Shown: piece by piece, positions 16,379 to 26,332 of the stretch
Numbering within the stretch: position 1 is the stretch's first letter
Layout: each line of letters starts with the position of its first letter
Assembly: GCA_963772065.1 (NCBI GenBank)
Contig: CAVYVZ010000010.1
Location: forward strand, 992,001-1,056,000
Origin: CAVYVZ01 sp963772065
GTDB lineage: Bacteria > Acidobacteriota > Vicinamibacteria > Vicinamibacterales > UBA2999
Direction of reading: 5' to 3'
DNA length: 64,000 nucleotides
Position numbers and translations under genes: made by a program
Notes under the pieces: model-generated
Seen by the model: the letters and a program-made list of their open reading frames with translations, nothing else
What the model was told of the DNA's origin: nothing
The model's database searches: none

Positions 16379-16395
16379 TTCATTGCTGCAATGAA
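16379..16395. promoter_or_regulatory. Palindromic LysR-type operator
   Basis: TTCATTG-CTG-CAATGAA: perfect 7-bp arms around a 3-bp centre, between the LysR gene and the divergent permease. It carries the T-N11-A pattern of LysR sites and TTCA/TGAA half-sites like those described for MetR. Confidence 0.55.
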
Positions 16396-16452
16396 AAAGT
16401 ACCGTGAGGCACGCCCGGGCGGGTGCTGGACAATCCAGGACACGAGGCCACC

Positions 16453-18897
16453 ATGGTACCGCTCCGGCAGGAACTCCGCGTAGCGGCGCGCAACGCGCGC
16501 CGCGCGCCCCTTTTCTCCGCCGCCATCGTCGGCACCATCGCCGTCGCCGTCGGTGCCAACACCGCGGTCTTCTCCGTCACGAACGCGGTGCTTCTGCGGC
16601 CGCTGCCCTTTGCTGACTCCGATCGTCTGGTGTGGATCGCGTCGGTGACACACGACGAGCCGAACTATCCGTTCTCACTCCCGGAGTTTCTCGATTATCG
16701 AGAGCAGGCGCGAAGCCTCGAGGGGCTGGCGGCGTTCGGCTCCTGGAGCGCGATCATCGGCGGCTCGGGCCCCGCCGAGCGGGTGCAGGGTGTCCGGATC
16801 TCAGCCAACGCTTTCGAGATGTTGGGAGTGCGCCCCGCAGCCGGCAGACTACTGGCCCCTCGCGACGATCGAGCGGAGGCGCCGCGAGTGGCCGTGCTCG
16901 CCTTTGAAACGTGGCAGCGGCAGTTTGGCGGCGACGGAGCGGCGATCGGCCGCGTCGCGCTCCTCAACGGCGAACCGTTCGAGATCGTGGGCGTGCTGCC
17001 GCGGCACTTCCCATTTCCAATCCGTCCGGTCGAGATTGTCGTGCCTCTTGCGCCCGAGCGCGACCCCGCCCGCGGCGTGCGGCGCTCCGTCAATTCGCTT
17101 CGGTTCATCGGCCGCGTGCGGCCCGGCGCCACGCCGCAGCAGGCGCAGGCGGAGTTGCTTGGGATCTCGAAACGGCTTCGAGACCAGTATCCGGACGCGT
17201 ACGCGGCGAAAACCGGCGTATCGGTCCGGCCGCTGCATGCGCACATGGTCCGGAACCATGCGCGCGCCCTGACGCTGCTGACGCTGGCGGCGGTCCTGGC
17301 GCTGCTCATCGCCTGCGGGAACCTGGCGAACCTGCTCCTCGCGCGCGCCTCGGCCCGCTCCTCCGAGGCGGCGGTGAAGCTCGCGCTCGGCGCGACCACC
17401 TTCGATATCGCACGCTCCCTCTGGATCGAAACGAGCCTGCTGTCGGCGGCCGGCGGGCTCCTCGGCGTCGCCGCAGGCTCCTGGACTGTTCGCGCGTTCA
17501 TCCGATTCGGTCCCGCGGACGTTCCGCGACTGAACGAGGTCGCTCTCGATTGGCAAGTGTTCGCATTCGCCGCGTTCCTCCTGGTGAGCATTGCCACGGT
17601 CCTGGCCGTCGCCCCGCTCACCCAGCTCGCTCGCGCGGCGTCCGCCGTCCGGCCGTCACGGGATCAGGGATCGTCCCGCCGCGCGGCCAGGCTCCGTCAG
17701 GCGGTGATCGTCATGGAAACGGCACTCACCGCAGTGCTGCTGTGGGGATCGATCCTCCTGATTCGGAGCTTCGATCGCCTGCAGGATGTCGACCCGGGGT
17801 TTGCGGTGAGCGAGCGCGTCGTGGCTCGCATCGCGCTACCGCGGAGCACGTATCGGACGGCGGAGGCGGTGACGCGCTTCGCGGATCGATTCAGCGAGAA
17901 CATCGCCGCCATTCCGGGCGTTCGGGAGGTGGGTGGCGTCAACGTCGCACCGCTCAGCGGCGTCATCGCCACGACCCAATTCACTGTCGGAGGCGCGCCG
18001 CCGTCCGATCCGCGTGACGCGCCGACCGCACACTATCGTGTGGTCACCGAAGGGTACCTGCCAGCGCTCGGTGTGCCGCTCGTACGCGGCCGCGGCTTTG
18101 CGAGTACTGATGTGGCCTCCTCAATGCCCGTCGCCCTCATCAACGATCATCTCGCGCAGACGTTGTTCGCCGGCGAGGACCCCATCGGCCGCAGCCTGCT
18201 CGTGCGTGATAACACCGCCGGTCCGCGCCCGCTTCGAATCGTCGGTGTCGTCGGCGACGTGCGTCAGATGACCCTCGACGGAGCGCCGACCTTCGATATT
18301 TACCTGCCGATGCGCCAGGCGCATTCCGACGTCGTTCAGTGGCTCGCAAACAACCAGTTCTGGGTCATCCGGGCAGCGGGAGGCGCTTCCATCGGGATCG
18401 GTGCCGGGCTGCGGCACGCGCTCGAAGCAGCCGATCCCGGAGCCGGCTTGGCGCATGTTCGGCCACTTGCCGAATACGTGGATGGGGCGCTGGCGCAGCG
18501 GCGGTTCGCGACACTCCTGTCGTCTGCGCTCGCCGGCGTGGCGCTGATCCTGGTGATCATCGGGTTGTACAGCGTGACGGCGTACTCCGTGACGCAGCGC
18601 ACGCAGGAGATCGGTCTCCGGACGGCGATTGGCGCGTCGCAGCTCGGCATCTGGTGGCTGATCACGCGCGGCGTGCTCGGAATGCTGATCACGGGGGCCG
18701 CGGCCGGCCTGATACTCGCCGCGCCCGCGGTTGCGCCGCTCAAAGCCGTGCTCGTCGACACTGAGCCGTTCGATGTCGGGCTGATCGTGTCGGTTGTCGC
18801 GGGCCTCATGACCGTCGGCCTGGCAGCCGCCGCCGTCCCCGCATGGCGCGCTGCGCGCATCGATCCTGTCGCCGCCCTGCGCGAATCAGCACGCTGA
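16453..18897 (+). CDS. ADOP-type ABC transporter permease (MacB/FtsX-like)
   Basis: 814 aa. Two MacB-periplasmic-core plus FtsX modules are fused head to tail: N-terminal helix (about 20-45) and VFSVTNAVLLRPLPF, then about four helices up to residue ~425, then the second core and a C-terminal FtsX domain with QRTQEIGLRTAIGAS. This layout is that of the acidobacterial duplicated orphan permeases, which lack a neighbouring ATPase, as here. Likely exports or mechanically handles an envelope substrate. ATG 16453 with CGAGG upstream is preferred to GTG 16423. Confidence 0.9.
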   Translation: MVPLRQELRVAARNARRAPLFSAAIVGTIAVAVGANTAVFSVTNAVLLRPLPFADSDRLVWIASVTHDEPNYPFSLPEFLDYREQARSLEGLAAFGSWSAIIGGSGPAERVQGVRISANAFEMLGVRPAAGRLLAPRDDRAEAPRVAVLAFETWQRQFGGDGAAIGRVALLNGEPFEIVGVLPRHFPFPIRPVEIVVPLAPERDPARGVRRSVNSLRFIGRVRPGATPQQAQAELLGISKRLRDQYPDAYAAKTGVSVRPLHAHMVRNHARALTLLTLAAVLALLIACGNLANLLLARASARSSEAAVKLALGATTFDIARSLWIETSLLSAAGGLLGVAAGSWTVRAFIRFGPADVPRLNEVALDWQVFAFAAFLLVSIATVLAVAPLTQLARAASAVRPSRDQGSSRRAARLRQAVIVMETALTAVLLWGSILLIRSFDRLQDVDPGFAVSERVVARIALPRSTYRTAEAVTRFADRFSENIAAIPGVREVGGVNVAPLSGVIATTQFTVGGAPPSDPRDAPTAHYRVVTEGYLPALGVPLVRGRGFASTDVASSMPVALINDHLAQTLFAGEDPIGRSLLVRDNTAGPRPLRIVGVVGDVRQMTLDGAPTFDIYLPMRQAHSDVVQWLANNQFWVIRAAGGASIGIGAGLRHALEAADPGAGLAHVRPLAEYVDGALAQRRFATLLSSALAGVALILVIIGLYSVTAYSVTQRTQEIGLRTAIGASQLGIWWLITRGVLGMLITGAAAGLILAAPAVAPLKAVLVDTEPFDVGLIVSVVAGLMTVGLAAAAVPAWRAARIDPVAALRESAR

Positions 18898-18949
18898 CCC
18901 AATCCTCGATCGCACGCTGGGACCGGTCCCCGCGAGGTAGCGGTTCAGG

Positions 18950-18955
18950 TAAGCT
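18950..18955 (+). promoter_or_regulatory. -10-like box close to a GTG start
   Basis: TAAGCT ends seven bases before the GTG at 18963; no ribosome-binding site fits in between. Leaderless candidate. Confidence 0.3.
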
Positions 18956-18962
18956 ACGCTCC

Positions 18963-21694
18963 GTGTCCCTTGCGGCTGGCACGCAGCTCGGCGCGCACCA
19001 CATCGTGGGCCTCCTCGGCGCCGGCGGCATGGGCGAGGTCTATCGCGCGCGGGACACGAGGCTGAATCGCGAAGTCGCGATCAAGATCCTCCCGCCGCAG
19101 TACGCCGCCGACCCCGATCGCATCGCTCGCTTCGAGCGCGAAGCGCATGCGGTGGCGGCGCTGAACCACCCCGGCATCGCCGCCATCCACGAGTTCAGTC
19201 ACACCGACGGGATTCGTTTCCTCGTCCTCGAGCTCGTCGAGGGTGACACGTTGGCCGACCTGCTCCGGAAACGTGGCGCGCTCGGCGTCGAGGAGGCCCT
19301 CGCGATCGCGCGCGACATCTGCGCGGCACTGGAAGCCGCCCACGAGAAGGGCATCTGCCACCGCGATCTCAAGCCGGCGAACGTGAAGGTCACGCCCGAC
19401 GGCGCGGTGAAGGTGCTCGACTTCGGGCTCGCCAAGATCCTCGAATCCAATCCGGCGGCCCCATCGGTCACCAATTCGCCGACGCTCAGCCTCGCCGGTA
19501 CGTATCCCGGCGTCATCCTCGGCACTGCCGGGTACATGTCGCCCGAGCAGGCGAAAGGCTTTGCCGCCGACCCTCGGAGCGACATCTTCTCGCTTGGCTG
19601 TCTTCTCTACGAGCTCCTGACCGGCCGTCGCGCGTTCGAAGGCGACACATCCTCCGACGTCCTCGCGGCGGTGCTGAAGACGGAACCGGATCTCGCGCAC
19701 CTTCCTCGCGGCCTGAACCCCCGCATCGTCGATCTGCTCGGGCGCTGCCTCGAAAAGAACCCGAAGAAGCGGTGGCACGCGGTTGCCGACGTGCGCGTCG
19801 AGCTCGACACGATTCTCGAACGGCGAGCCTTCACGGACGAGGCGCGCGCGGGCGGGCGCTCGTCAGTGCGGCACCTGATCCTGCGGCACGCGCTGCCGAT
19901 CGCGGGCGCCCTCGCTGCCGGAGTGATCGTCGGAGCGCTCGCCATGGGGATCCTGCAGCCTCGCACGACGCCGCAGATAACACGATTCGCCGTCACGCTC
20001 CCGGAGAACCAGCAGCTCGCTCCTCCCAATCGCGCGCTCGTGGCACTCTCGCCCGATGGCACGAAGCTGGTCTATCACACCGGCAACGGGCTCTTCCTGC
20101 GAGAGCTTTCGGATCTCAACGCGCGCGCGATCCCCGGCACCGAGACATTGGGACCGAACAACGTCGTTTTCTCACCTGACGGGCGTTCGGTCGCGTTCCA
20201 TGCAACCGCCGACCGCACGTTCAAGCGGATCGCCATCACCGGCGGAGCCGCCGTCACCATCTGCTCCGTTCCGAGTCCTCGCACGCCGAACGGAATGACC
20301 TGGAGCGAGCACGGGATCGTCTTCGCGATTCCTGGCACCGGAATTTATCGCGTTGCCGCCAGCGGTGGCACACCGGAGCAGATCGTGGTTTCGCAGCCGA
20401 ACGAGATTTTCGGCGGGCCGCACATGCTTCCGCACGGCCGCGCCTTGCTGTTCTCCGTCGCAACCACGGGCAGCACCAACCTGTGGGACACGGCCAAGAT
20501 TGTCGCCCAGCGACTGGATTCATCCGACCGCACCACTCTGATCGAGGGCGGCAGCGAGGCGCGCTTCGTGCCGACTGGACACCTCGTCTACGCCGTGGGC
20601 GGGACGCTGCTGGCGGTGCCTTTCGACGTGGACGAGATACGCGTCCTCGGCAGTCCCGTCCCGGTCATCGAAGGCGTCCGCCGAACCCAGTCCGCACCAA
20701 ACGCGTTTCGTGCGGCGCATTTCAGCTTTTCTGACGAAGGATCGCTCGCCTACGTGCCGGGGCCGACGTCCGCCGCGATGTCACAGGCCGCGCTGGTCGT
20801 TATGGATCGTGCCGGCAATGCGAAGTACCTCAACGTGCCGGCCGGTGCGTACTACGCGCCTCGCGTGTCGCCCGACGGCCGGTTCCTAGCGGTCGCCACT
20901 GACGATCAGAAAGAGGAATCCATCTGGGTGTACGAGCTGGCTGGGACCAGCGCCCTGCAGAGGCTGACGTTCACCGGAAGGAACAGGCATCCGGTGTGGT
21001 CGCGCGACGGAGAGTTCATCGCGTACCAGTCGAACCGCGAGGGCGACGAGGCAATTTTCCGCCAGCGAGCCGATGGGACCGGTGAGGTCGAGCGGCTGAC
21101 GAAGCCTGAGAAAGGCGCCGAGCATATTCCGCACGCATGGTCGCCGACGCAGGACGTGCTCCTGTTCACCGTTCGCAGCGGCACGCGATACGCGCTGTGG
21201 AGACTGAACGTCCGCGAGCGCCACGCGGTGCCATGGGGGAGCGAATCAGGAATACAGGCAGAGGCTGTGTTTTCACCGGATGGCAAATGGGTGGCTTACC
21301 AGTCCGACGAAACCAGCCTGTCGGAGATCTATGTCCAGCCGGCGGCGGGCGGCGGCCCGAAGTACATGGTGCCCCGCGATCTCCAGAATCATCACCCGTT
21401 GTGGTCACCAAAAGGGAATGAGCTCTTTTACATCCCGCGCCAAGGGGTCAAACAGGCCATACCGGTGACGACGGCGCCGCGATTCGCATTTGGCAAACCT
21501 GTCCAGTCGAGCGCGGAGGGCGAATCGAAGGCCCCCCGCTCAATCGCCGCAACCACGACACGCTGCCTGACGGCCAGCACTTCGTTGGCGTCATGTACGG
21601 CGGCGACCGGACGAATATCGCCGCCGTATTCAGCTCGCGGATTCACATCGTCTTGAACTGGTTCGACGACCTCAAGCAACGCGTGCCGCGATGA
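18963..21694 (+). CDS. Ser/Thr protein kinase fused to TolB-like propeller
   Basis: Hanks-type kinase (about 10-270): glycine loop GAGGMGEVYRARD, Lys41 in VAIK, catalytic Asp135 in HRDLKPAN, Asp153 in DFG, and GTAGYMSPEQAKG. A membrane helix (about 300-320) precedes a long extracytoplasmic propeller with repeated LSPDGTKL-type blades, the arrangement common in Acidobacteriota. The frame breaks in CCCCCC at 21532-21537: one extra C restores a C-terminus reading LNRRNHDTLPDGQHF and ending at 21694. Without it the protein would end in unrelated sequence at 21656. GTG 18963 is the likely start. Confidence 0.85.
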
Positions 21695-21712
21695 AACGAG
21701 GCGGCGGCCCGA

Positions 21713-22084
21713 TTAGTGGCCGCCTACGAGCGCATCGACGCGTTCGACGATCGTATCGAGCTCGAATGGCTTGACCACACAGTCGTCGGTCCTGAGCTCG
21801 CGCGCAGCGGCCAGCGCATCGTGGCGGCCCGAGACGCAGATCACCGGAATCCCGGCGAGGTCTGTCTCGCGCAGCTGTGCGGCCCGGAACGCATAGCCGT
21901 CCATGATGGGCATCATCAAGTCGAGGAGGATGACCGAAGGATGAAACCTGCGGGCGACGGCGAGCGCCTCGATACCGTTCGTCGCAGAGACAACAGTGTA
22001 CCCGGCGGCCGAGAGTGCCATCTCGAGAAGCGTGCGGCTATCGAGATCGTCGTCGACGACCAGTACGGGAGCGTTACTGGGCAC
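21713..22084 (-). CDS. Single-domain response regulator
   Basis: 123-aa receiver with no output domain: VVDDD acidic cluster, Asp55 in VILLDLMMP, and Lys in CVVKPFEL. Such CheY-like proteins work by protein contact or as phosphorelay intermediates. It lies close to the phosphorelay genes at 22996-26252 but is separated from them by two small genes. Confidence 0.9.
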   Translation of the reverse strand: MPSNAPVLVVDDDLDSRTLLEMALSAAGYTVVSATNGIEALAVARRFHPSVILLDLMMPIMDGYAFRAAQLRETDLAGIPVICVSGRHDALAAARELRTDDCVVKPFELDTIVERVDALVGGH

Positions 22085-22217
22085 GGCAGACTCCGACGGT
22101 GCAACTCAGGCACCATGCGGTATCTGCGCGCGGCTTCACACCGTTACGCAGCCCGATGTACAAAATCGTGATGTCGTATCGGCGGCGGCCGTATCGCAAC
22201 GATTCAATGGCCGCCGC

Positions 22218-22457
22218 TCACGGGAGGGGCTGCTCATCCCAGCGATCCTGATCGCCCAGTGCACGGTAGAGCTCTTCGGCACGGTTCATCGCTGCTTCGC
22301 TGCTCGGGTGTGTTTCAGCAACGAACGTCTCGTTGTTGCGGTAGACCGTGAGCAGCCACTCTGCCTCGTCGGTTTCCCGCTGAACGTAGCACTCGGCGAG
22401 CAGCTTCGAGTCCCGAACGACCCGCCAGGCACGAACGGAATGGCGGGGAACTATCAT
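22218..22457 (-). CDS. Small protein of unknown function (79 aa)
   Basis: Not a recognised family. The protein reads as a compact soluble domain: beta-rich start (SVRAWRVVRDSKLLAECYV), a Trp-containing strand, then an amphipathic helix with SSEAAMNRAEELYRAL. ATG 22457 has GAGGC five bases upstream; ATG 22475 would overlap the previous gene. Second gene of a two-gene unit with 22465-22722. Confidence 0.55.
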   Translation of the reverse strand: MIVPRHSVRAWRVVRDSKLLAECYVQRETDEAEWLLTVYRNNETFVAETHPSSEAAMNRAEELYRALGDQDRWDEQPLP

Positions 22458-22464
22458 GGCTGCC

Positions 22465-22722
22465 TCATGATGCATTCGGGTCGGGGTCGCCCCAGCCCGT
22501 GAACCGCGCGCCGCGATTAGCGGCCTTCCAAAGGGTCGCCGGCTTCCGTAATCGAAACTCCCGCTTCTCAGCCGGCGAGAGCAGATCGTACGACTCGGCG
22601 CAACCATCGACCATGAGAGCCGCCGCCAGGGACGCGTCCAGATTGTACACGCGCCCGACAAGAAGAGAGTCCCCGTCGAATCCATAAGTCGGCGGAGGCT
22701 GTTTCGTGATTCGGACGCGCAT
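22465..22722 (-). CDS. Small protein of unknown function (85 aa)
   Basis: Short soluble protein, no recognised domain; contains MRVRITKQPP, VGRVYNLDASLAAALMVDGC and SPAEKREFRLRKPATLW. The middle text, a value fixed by position then a helix, could fit a small regulatory or phage-like accessory protein, but this is not supported further. The start at ATG 22722 is preferred to TTG 22740. Followed by the 79-aa gene after 7 bases. Confidence 0.5.
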   Translation of the reverse strand: MRVRITKQPPPTYGFDGDSLLVGRVYNLDASLAAALMVDGCAESYDLLSPAEKREFRLRKPATLWKAANRGARFTGWGDPDPNAS

Positions 22723-22887
22723 GTTACCTGGGGAGTGCAAAAAAATCTTGCAACACCTGGGCCATTCGGGACGGAAGGAATTCTAATTACTGTCCAGTCA
22801 GATTGTCGCAAAAGACTCCAACTGCATTTTCGGTGCGCATCGGTGCCAGACACCTCAGCCGACAGCCGTATGGGCGGCGCGGAGGGC
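22723..22887. other. AT-richer intergenic region with possible promoter
   Basis: 165 bases, less GC-rich than the surroundings. On the minus strand TTGCGA and TAATTA are 16 bases apart, followed by TAGAAT, ahead of the two small genes. No gene or repeat seen. Confidence 0.3.
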
Positions 22888-22959
22888 TCAGATCGCGAGA
22901 AAGATGACGACGAACAGGACGACCGAGGTGACGCTATACGCCGTGACAAACGCTTTCAT
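22888..22959 (-). CDS. Probable 23-residue membrane peptide
   Basis: ATG 22959 opens a 23-codon frame. It starts MKAFVTAYSV and continues as an unbroken hydrophobic stretch (SVVLFVVIFLAI) before TGA. AAAAGGA lies four bases upstream as a ribosome-binding site. It follows the hybrid kinase stop by 36 bases on the same strand, so it is probably the last gene of that operon. A single-span peptide of this type could modulate the kinase or another membrane complex; that is inference. Confidence 0.5.
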   Translation of the reverse strand: MKAFVTAYSVTSVVLFVVIFLAI

Positions 22960-22995
22960 GGGTCCTTTTCCGACTTCTATCGACCGTGACTCTGC

Positions 22996-24594
22996 CTATC
23001 GTGCCGGGGCGCCGTCGGCGTGGCGCTCGATGTGCTCGACCGCGTCGGTGAGCACCTTCATCAGCTCGGCGCGGCCCAGCGGCTTCGTGATGTAGGCATC
23101 CATACCAGCCTTCAGACAGCGTTCGCGGTCATCTTTCAGCGCGTGCGCCGTGACGGCCGCGATGAACTGATGGCGGCCCGTGCCGGTTTCCGCACCGCGA
23201 ATGGCGGCCGTGGCTTCGAAGCCGTTCAGCACCGGCATCTGGATGTCCATCAGCACCACGTCGAAGGACTCTGCGGCCAGCTTCTCCAATGCCTCGCTGC
23301 CGTCGTTGGCGGTCACGACGCGGTGTCCGCCTCTTTCGAGCAGCTTGATCGCCAGGAGCCGATTCACCGCGTTGTCTTCCGCCAGCAGGACGGACAGCGG
23401 GCGGCACGCGGCGGCGGACGCGGCGGGCGGCGGCGCCGATGCATCGAGCGGGGCGACACGCTTCTCCGCGCGACCGACCAGGGCCGTGAAATGAAAGGTG
23501 CTTCCGGCGCCGGGCGTGCTCACCACCCAGATCTGCCCATCCATCATCGCGACGACGCGCGTGCAGATCGCGAGCCCGAGGCCGGTGCCGCCATACTTCC
23601 GCGACGTGGAACCGTCGGCCTGCGTGAAGGCGTCGAAAATGACCCGCTGTTTGTCCACGGGAATGCCGATGCCGGTGTCCTCCACCGCGAAGTGGAGTGT
23701 GACCACTTCGTCGAGGGCCGCATGCACGCTCACGTGCAGCGATACGCCGCCGCGGTTCGTGAACTTGATCGCGTTGCCGAGCAGGTTGACGAGCACCTGG
23801 CGCAGCCGCGCCGGGTCGCCTACTACGACGTCCGGCACGTCCTCGTGCACGTCGACCGCGAGCGACAGCCCCTTCTCGCTGGCGCGCCACGCCACGGTTT
23901 TCACCGATGCGTCGACGAGCGGCCGAACGGCGAAGGCGATGTCGTCCAGCTCGAGCCGCCCGGCCTCGATCTTCGACAGGTCGAGGATCTCGTTGATCAG
24001 CGTCAACAGCGATGCGCCGGACGCTTTCACGAGCTCGAGATATTCTTTCTGCTGCTCGGGCGACGTCGATTCGATCGCCAGCTGCGTCATGCCGAGAATG
24101 CCGTTCATCGGGGTGCGGATCTCGTGGCTCACGTTCGCGAGGAACTCGCTCTTCGCGCGGTTGGCGGATTCGGCGGCTTCTTTCGCCGACTGCAGCTCCT
24201 GCTCCACCTGCTTGCGATACGTGATGTCCCGGTAGTTCAGCACCAGCGCCTCGACGACCAGGTCGTCGAAGCGGTTCATGCCCATCATCTCGATGTAGCG
24301 CCACCGGCCATCGGCGTGCCGGAACCGCGCCACGCCGAGCACCGGCTTGCCCGGATGCGCCAGCGCCATCCGCCAGCACACATCCATCTCCGCATGGTCG
24401 TCGGGGTGGACGAGGTCCTCGATCCGCAGGCCCACCATCTGCGCCGGGCGGTACCCGAGGATTCGGATCGTGGACGGGCTCGCGTACTCGACCGTCCCTT
24501 CGAGCGTGAGCAGGAAGACGCCGTCGGAGCTGTTTTCGACGAGCGCACGAAAGCGTGCCTCGTGGCGGCGGACGGCGTCGATCTGCACTGTCAC
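22996..24594 (-). CDS. PAS-domain hybrid histidine kinase
   Basis: 532-aa soluble hybrid kinase: PAS domain (about 12-125, FRALVENSSDGVFLLT), coiled linker, HisKA with His157 in VSHEIRTPMNG, HATPase with DTGIGIP and GTGLGL, and a C-terminal receiver with VVLMDIQMPVLNG. No membrane segments. GTG 24594 overlaps the stop of the upstream receiver gene (GTGA), showing translational coupling. With the Hpt and receiver genes upstream it forms a compact phosphorelay. Confidence 0.9.
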   Translation of the reverse strand: MTVQIDAVRRHEARFRALVENSSDGVFLLTLEGTVEYASPSTIRILGYRPAQMVGLRIEDLVHPDDHAEMDVCWRMALAHPGKPVLGVARFRHADGRWRYIEMMGMNRFDDLVVEALVLNYRDITYRKQVEQELQSAKEAAESANRAKSEFLANVSHEIRTPMNGILGMTQLAIESTSPEQQKEYLELVKASGASLLTLINEILDLSKIEAGRLELDDIAFAVRPLVDASVKTVAWRASEKGLSLAVDVHEDVPDVVVGDPARLRQVLVNLLGNAIKFTNRGGVSLHVSVHAALDEVVTLHFAVEDTGIGIPVDKQRVIFDAFTQADGSTSRKYGGTGLGLAICTRVVAMMDGQIWVVSTPGAGSTFHFTALVGRAEKRVAPLDASAPPPAASAAACRPLSVLLAEDNAVNRLLAIKLLERGGHRVVTANDGSEALEKLAAESFDVVLMDIQMPVLNGFEATAAIRGAETGTGRHQFIAAVTAHALKDDRERCLKAGMDAYITKPLGRAELMKVLTDAVEHIERHADGAPAR

Positions 24595-25200
24595 GTGCGG
24601 TCGCTGGCTTCGAGGCGTTCGAGCACCTCTGGAAAGCAATCAGGGCAGATGCCGTGGCTGAACTGTGCCTCGGAGTGGTCGGAGAGGTAGCCCTCGAGCT
24701 GCTGCCAGGTACTTGTCGTCAACGCGAATCTTCTTGCAGTACCAGCACATCGGCAGCAGGCCGCGCAGCATCTTCACGCTGGAGAGCGCGGCCTCGAGCT
24801 CGGTGACGCGGCGCGCCAGACTCTCCTGCAGCGCCAGCATGCGAAGTCCGACGTTGGCGCGGGCCCGGAGCTCGGCGGCGTTAAAAGGCTTGGGGATGAA
24901 GTCGTCGGCGCCGGCGCCAAGACCGGCCTCCAGGTCGGCCACCTCGCCCGAGCTCGTCACCATGACGATGTAGACCGGCGGGTACGCGGAGAGGCTCTGC
25001 GCGCGCCGGCACAGCTCCAGTCCGTCCACGCCCGGCATCTGCCGGTCGAGGATGACCAGCATCGGACGGCGGCGCTGTTGGATCGCAATCCAGGCGGCAT
25101 CGCCATCGGCCACCGACGCGATTCCGCATCCGGAATCGGTCAGCGCCGCCTTGGCCAGCGCCCGCGAGACGGGCTCGTCGTCGGCGATCAGGATTTCCAT
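24591..25200 (-). CDS. Response regulator with C-terminal Cys-motif tail (frameshifted)
   Basis: Receiver domain (about 1-120) with Asp52 in VILDRQMPG, then a helix and a tail with CWYCKKIR. The frame is broken near 24708: removing one base of a GG pair restores YWQQLEGYL, then HGICPDC and a stop at 24591 overlapping the kinase GTG. The two CxxC pairs in the restored tail match a putative metal-binding C-terminal module known from other sensor and regulator proteins. Overlaps the Hpt gene by 13 bases. Confidence 0.8.
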
Positions 25201-25553
25201 ATCTTTGTTTCGCGTGTGGAGCGAATCTCATCGATGAGCACGCGGCTGTAGATTTCGAGCTCGCGGAACACCGCGTCCGCGCCTTCGAGGCTGCCCTCGT
25301 CGCCCATCTGCTCCAGGCGGCGAGCGGCGTCGACGATGCCGGTGGCATCGAACACGCCAGCCGCGCCCTTGAACGCGTGGGCCGCAGCCCTCAACGCCTT
25401 CCCATCGCGCGCCTCGAGCGCGGTCCGAATTGCCGACAGGCGCGTCGGAGCGTCGTCGAGGAAGATGTCACAGAGCTCACTGAAGATGTCCTCATCGCCG
25501 TCGACACGGGCGAGGAGTGCGGCACAACAACCGGCGTTCTGAACGTTAGCCAT
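25188..25553 (-). CDS. Hpt-domain phosphotransfer protein
   Basis: 121 aa, helical, with phospho-acceptor His59 in AAHAFKGAAGVF. Likely shuttles phosphate between hybrid-kinase receivers and the response regulators beside it. ATG 25553 is chosen because the upstream frame to 25658 is Arg/Pro-rich and unlike the family. First gene of the coupled set Hpt, receiver, hybrid kinase. Confidence 0.9.
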   Translation of the reverse strand: MANVQNAGCCAALLARVDGDEDIFSELCDIFLDDAPTRLSAIRTALEARDGKALRAAAHAFKGAAGVFDATGIVDAARRLEQMGDEGSLEGADAVFRELEIYSRVLIDEIRSTRETKIWKS

Positions 25554-25700
25554 GTGCGCGTATTCAGCAGGGAGCGTGCCCGGCCGGGCTCGCCAAATCA
25601 GGCTGAAAATGAAGGGATTTCGAGGCCGCCTGTGCGTCCGCGTGCGCCTGCCGCACACCTGTGCGGCGGGCGGCGTGCGCGGAGACGTGGGCCGATGGGC

Positions 25701-26252
25701 CTACGCGCTATGCCGCGACGACGTCAGCACTTCGACGCGCCAGCAGAATCGACAATTTTGGCAGCAGTAGTATTGAATCGCGCTCACGCGCAACGTCGGA
25801 CGGACTCCTTCGGATCCACAGGCCGGGCAGAGCGTCAGGCTGAGGACCGCGCCGTCGCTCGACACGGGTTCCGTGTTTTCGAGACTCAGGACCTGGCGCA
25901 CCGTTCGGACCAGATCGTCGGCCGCGCTCGGGTGCATGAGCCAGGCATTGCATCCGAGCTTCGCGCTGTCTTCCGCGGCCATTCGTGACACATCAGGTGT
26001 GAGGACGACCAGACGCAAATCGCGGCAATCTTCACGTGCCCGCAGCGTCTGGCAGAGTTCCCATCCCGTCATGTCCGGCAGCCGGAGATCGATCACGGCG
26101 CAGTCCGGCAGCGCGCTGGCGACGACTCCGAGCGCCTCGTGGCCGGAGGTCACAAGCTGCACACGATACCCGTCCCTGGTGAGCGCTGCGGCATACGCGC
26201 TCGCGTGATCGGGGATGTCGTTGACGAGCAGGACGAGCTCTTGAAGAGCCAT
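25701..26252 (-). CDS. Receiver-domain protein with C-terminal zinc ribbon
   Basis: 183 aa: receiver domain (about 1-120) with Asp55 in CAVIDLRLPD, followed by a Cys4-type ribbon (CPACGSEG, then CCQNCRFCW). The conserved receiver Lys is not evident (WLMHPSAADD), so switching may be atypical. ATG 26252 is preferred over an upstream start. Zinc ribbons commonly mediate protein or nucleic-acid binding, so the output is likely interaction rather than a classic HTH. Confidence 0.75.
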   Translation of the reverse strand: MALQELVLLVNDIPDHASAYAAALTRDGYRVQLVTSGHEALGVVASALPDCAVIDLRLPDMTGWELCQTLRAREDCRDLRLVVLTPDVSRMAAEDSAKLGCNAWLMHPSAADDLVRTVRQVLSLENTEPVSSDGAVLSLTLCPACGSEGVRPTLRVSAIQYYCCQNCRFCWRVEVLTSSRHSA

Positions 26253-26332
26253 GGTCGCGCGGTGCGGCCTGACTCTAGCACGACTTCGCGGCAGGCACAG
26301 CGTGTGCACTATTCGCGTGTCAATCGAGTGCT

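Noticed and set aside
21530..21660. Programmed frameshifting at the CCCCCC run in the kinase gene
   Set aside because: Similar one-base breaks occur in unrelated genes without slippery heptamers or downstream pseudoknots, so a sequencing artefact is more likely.
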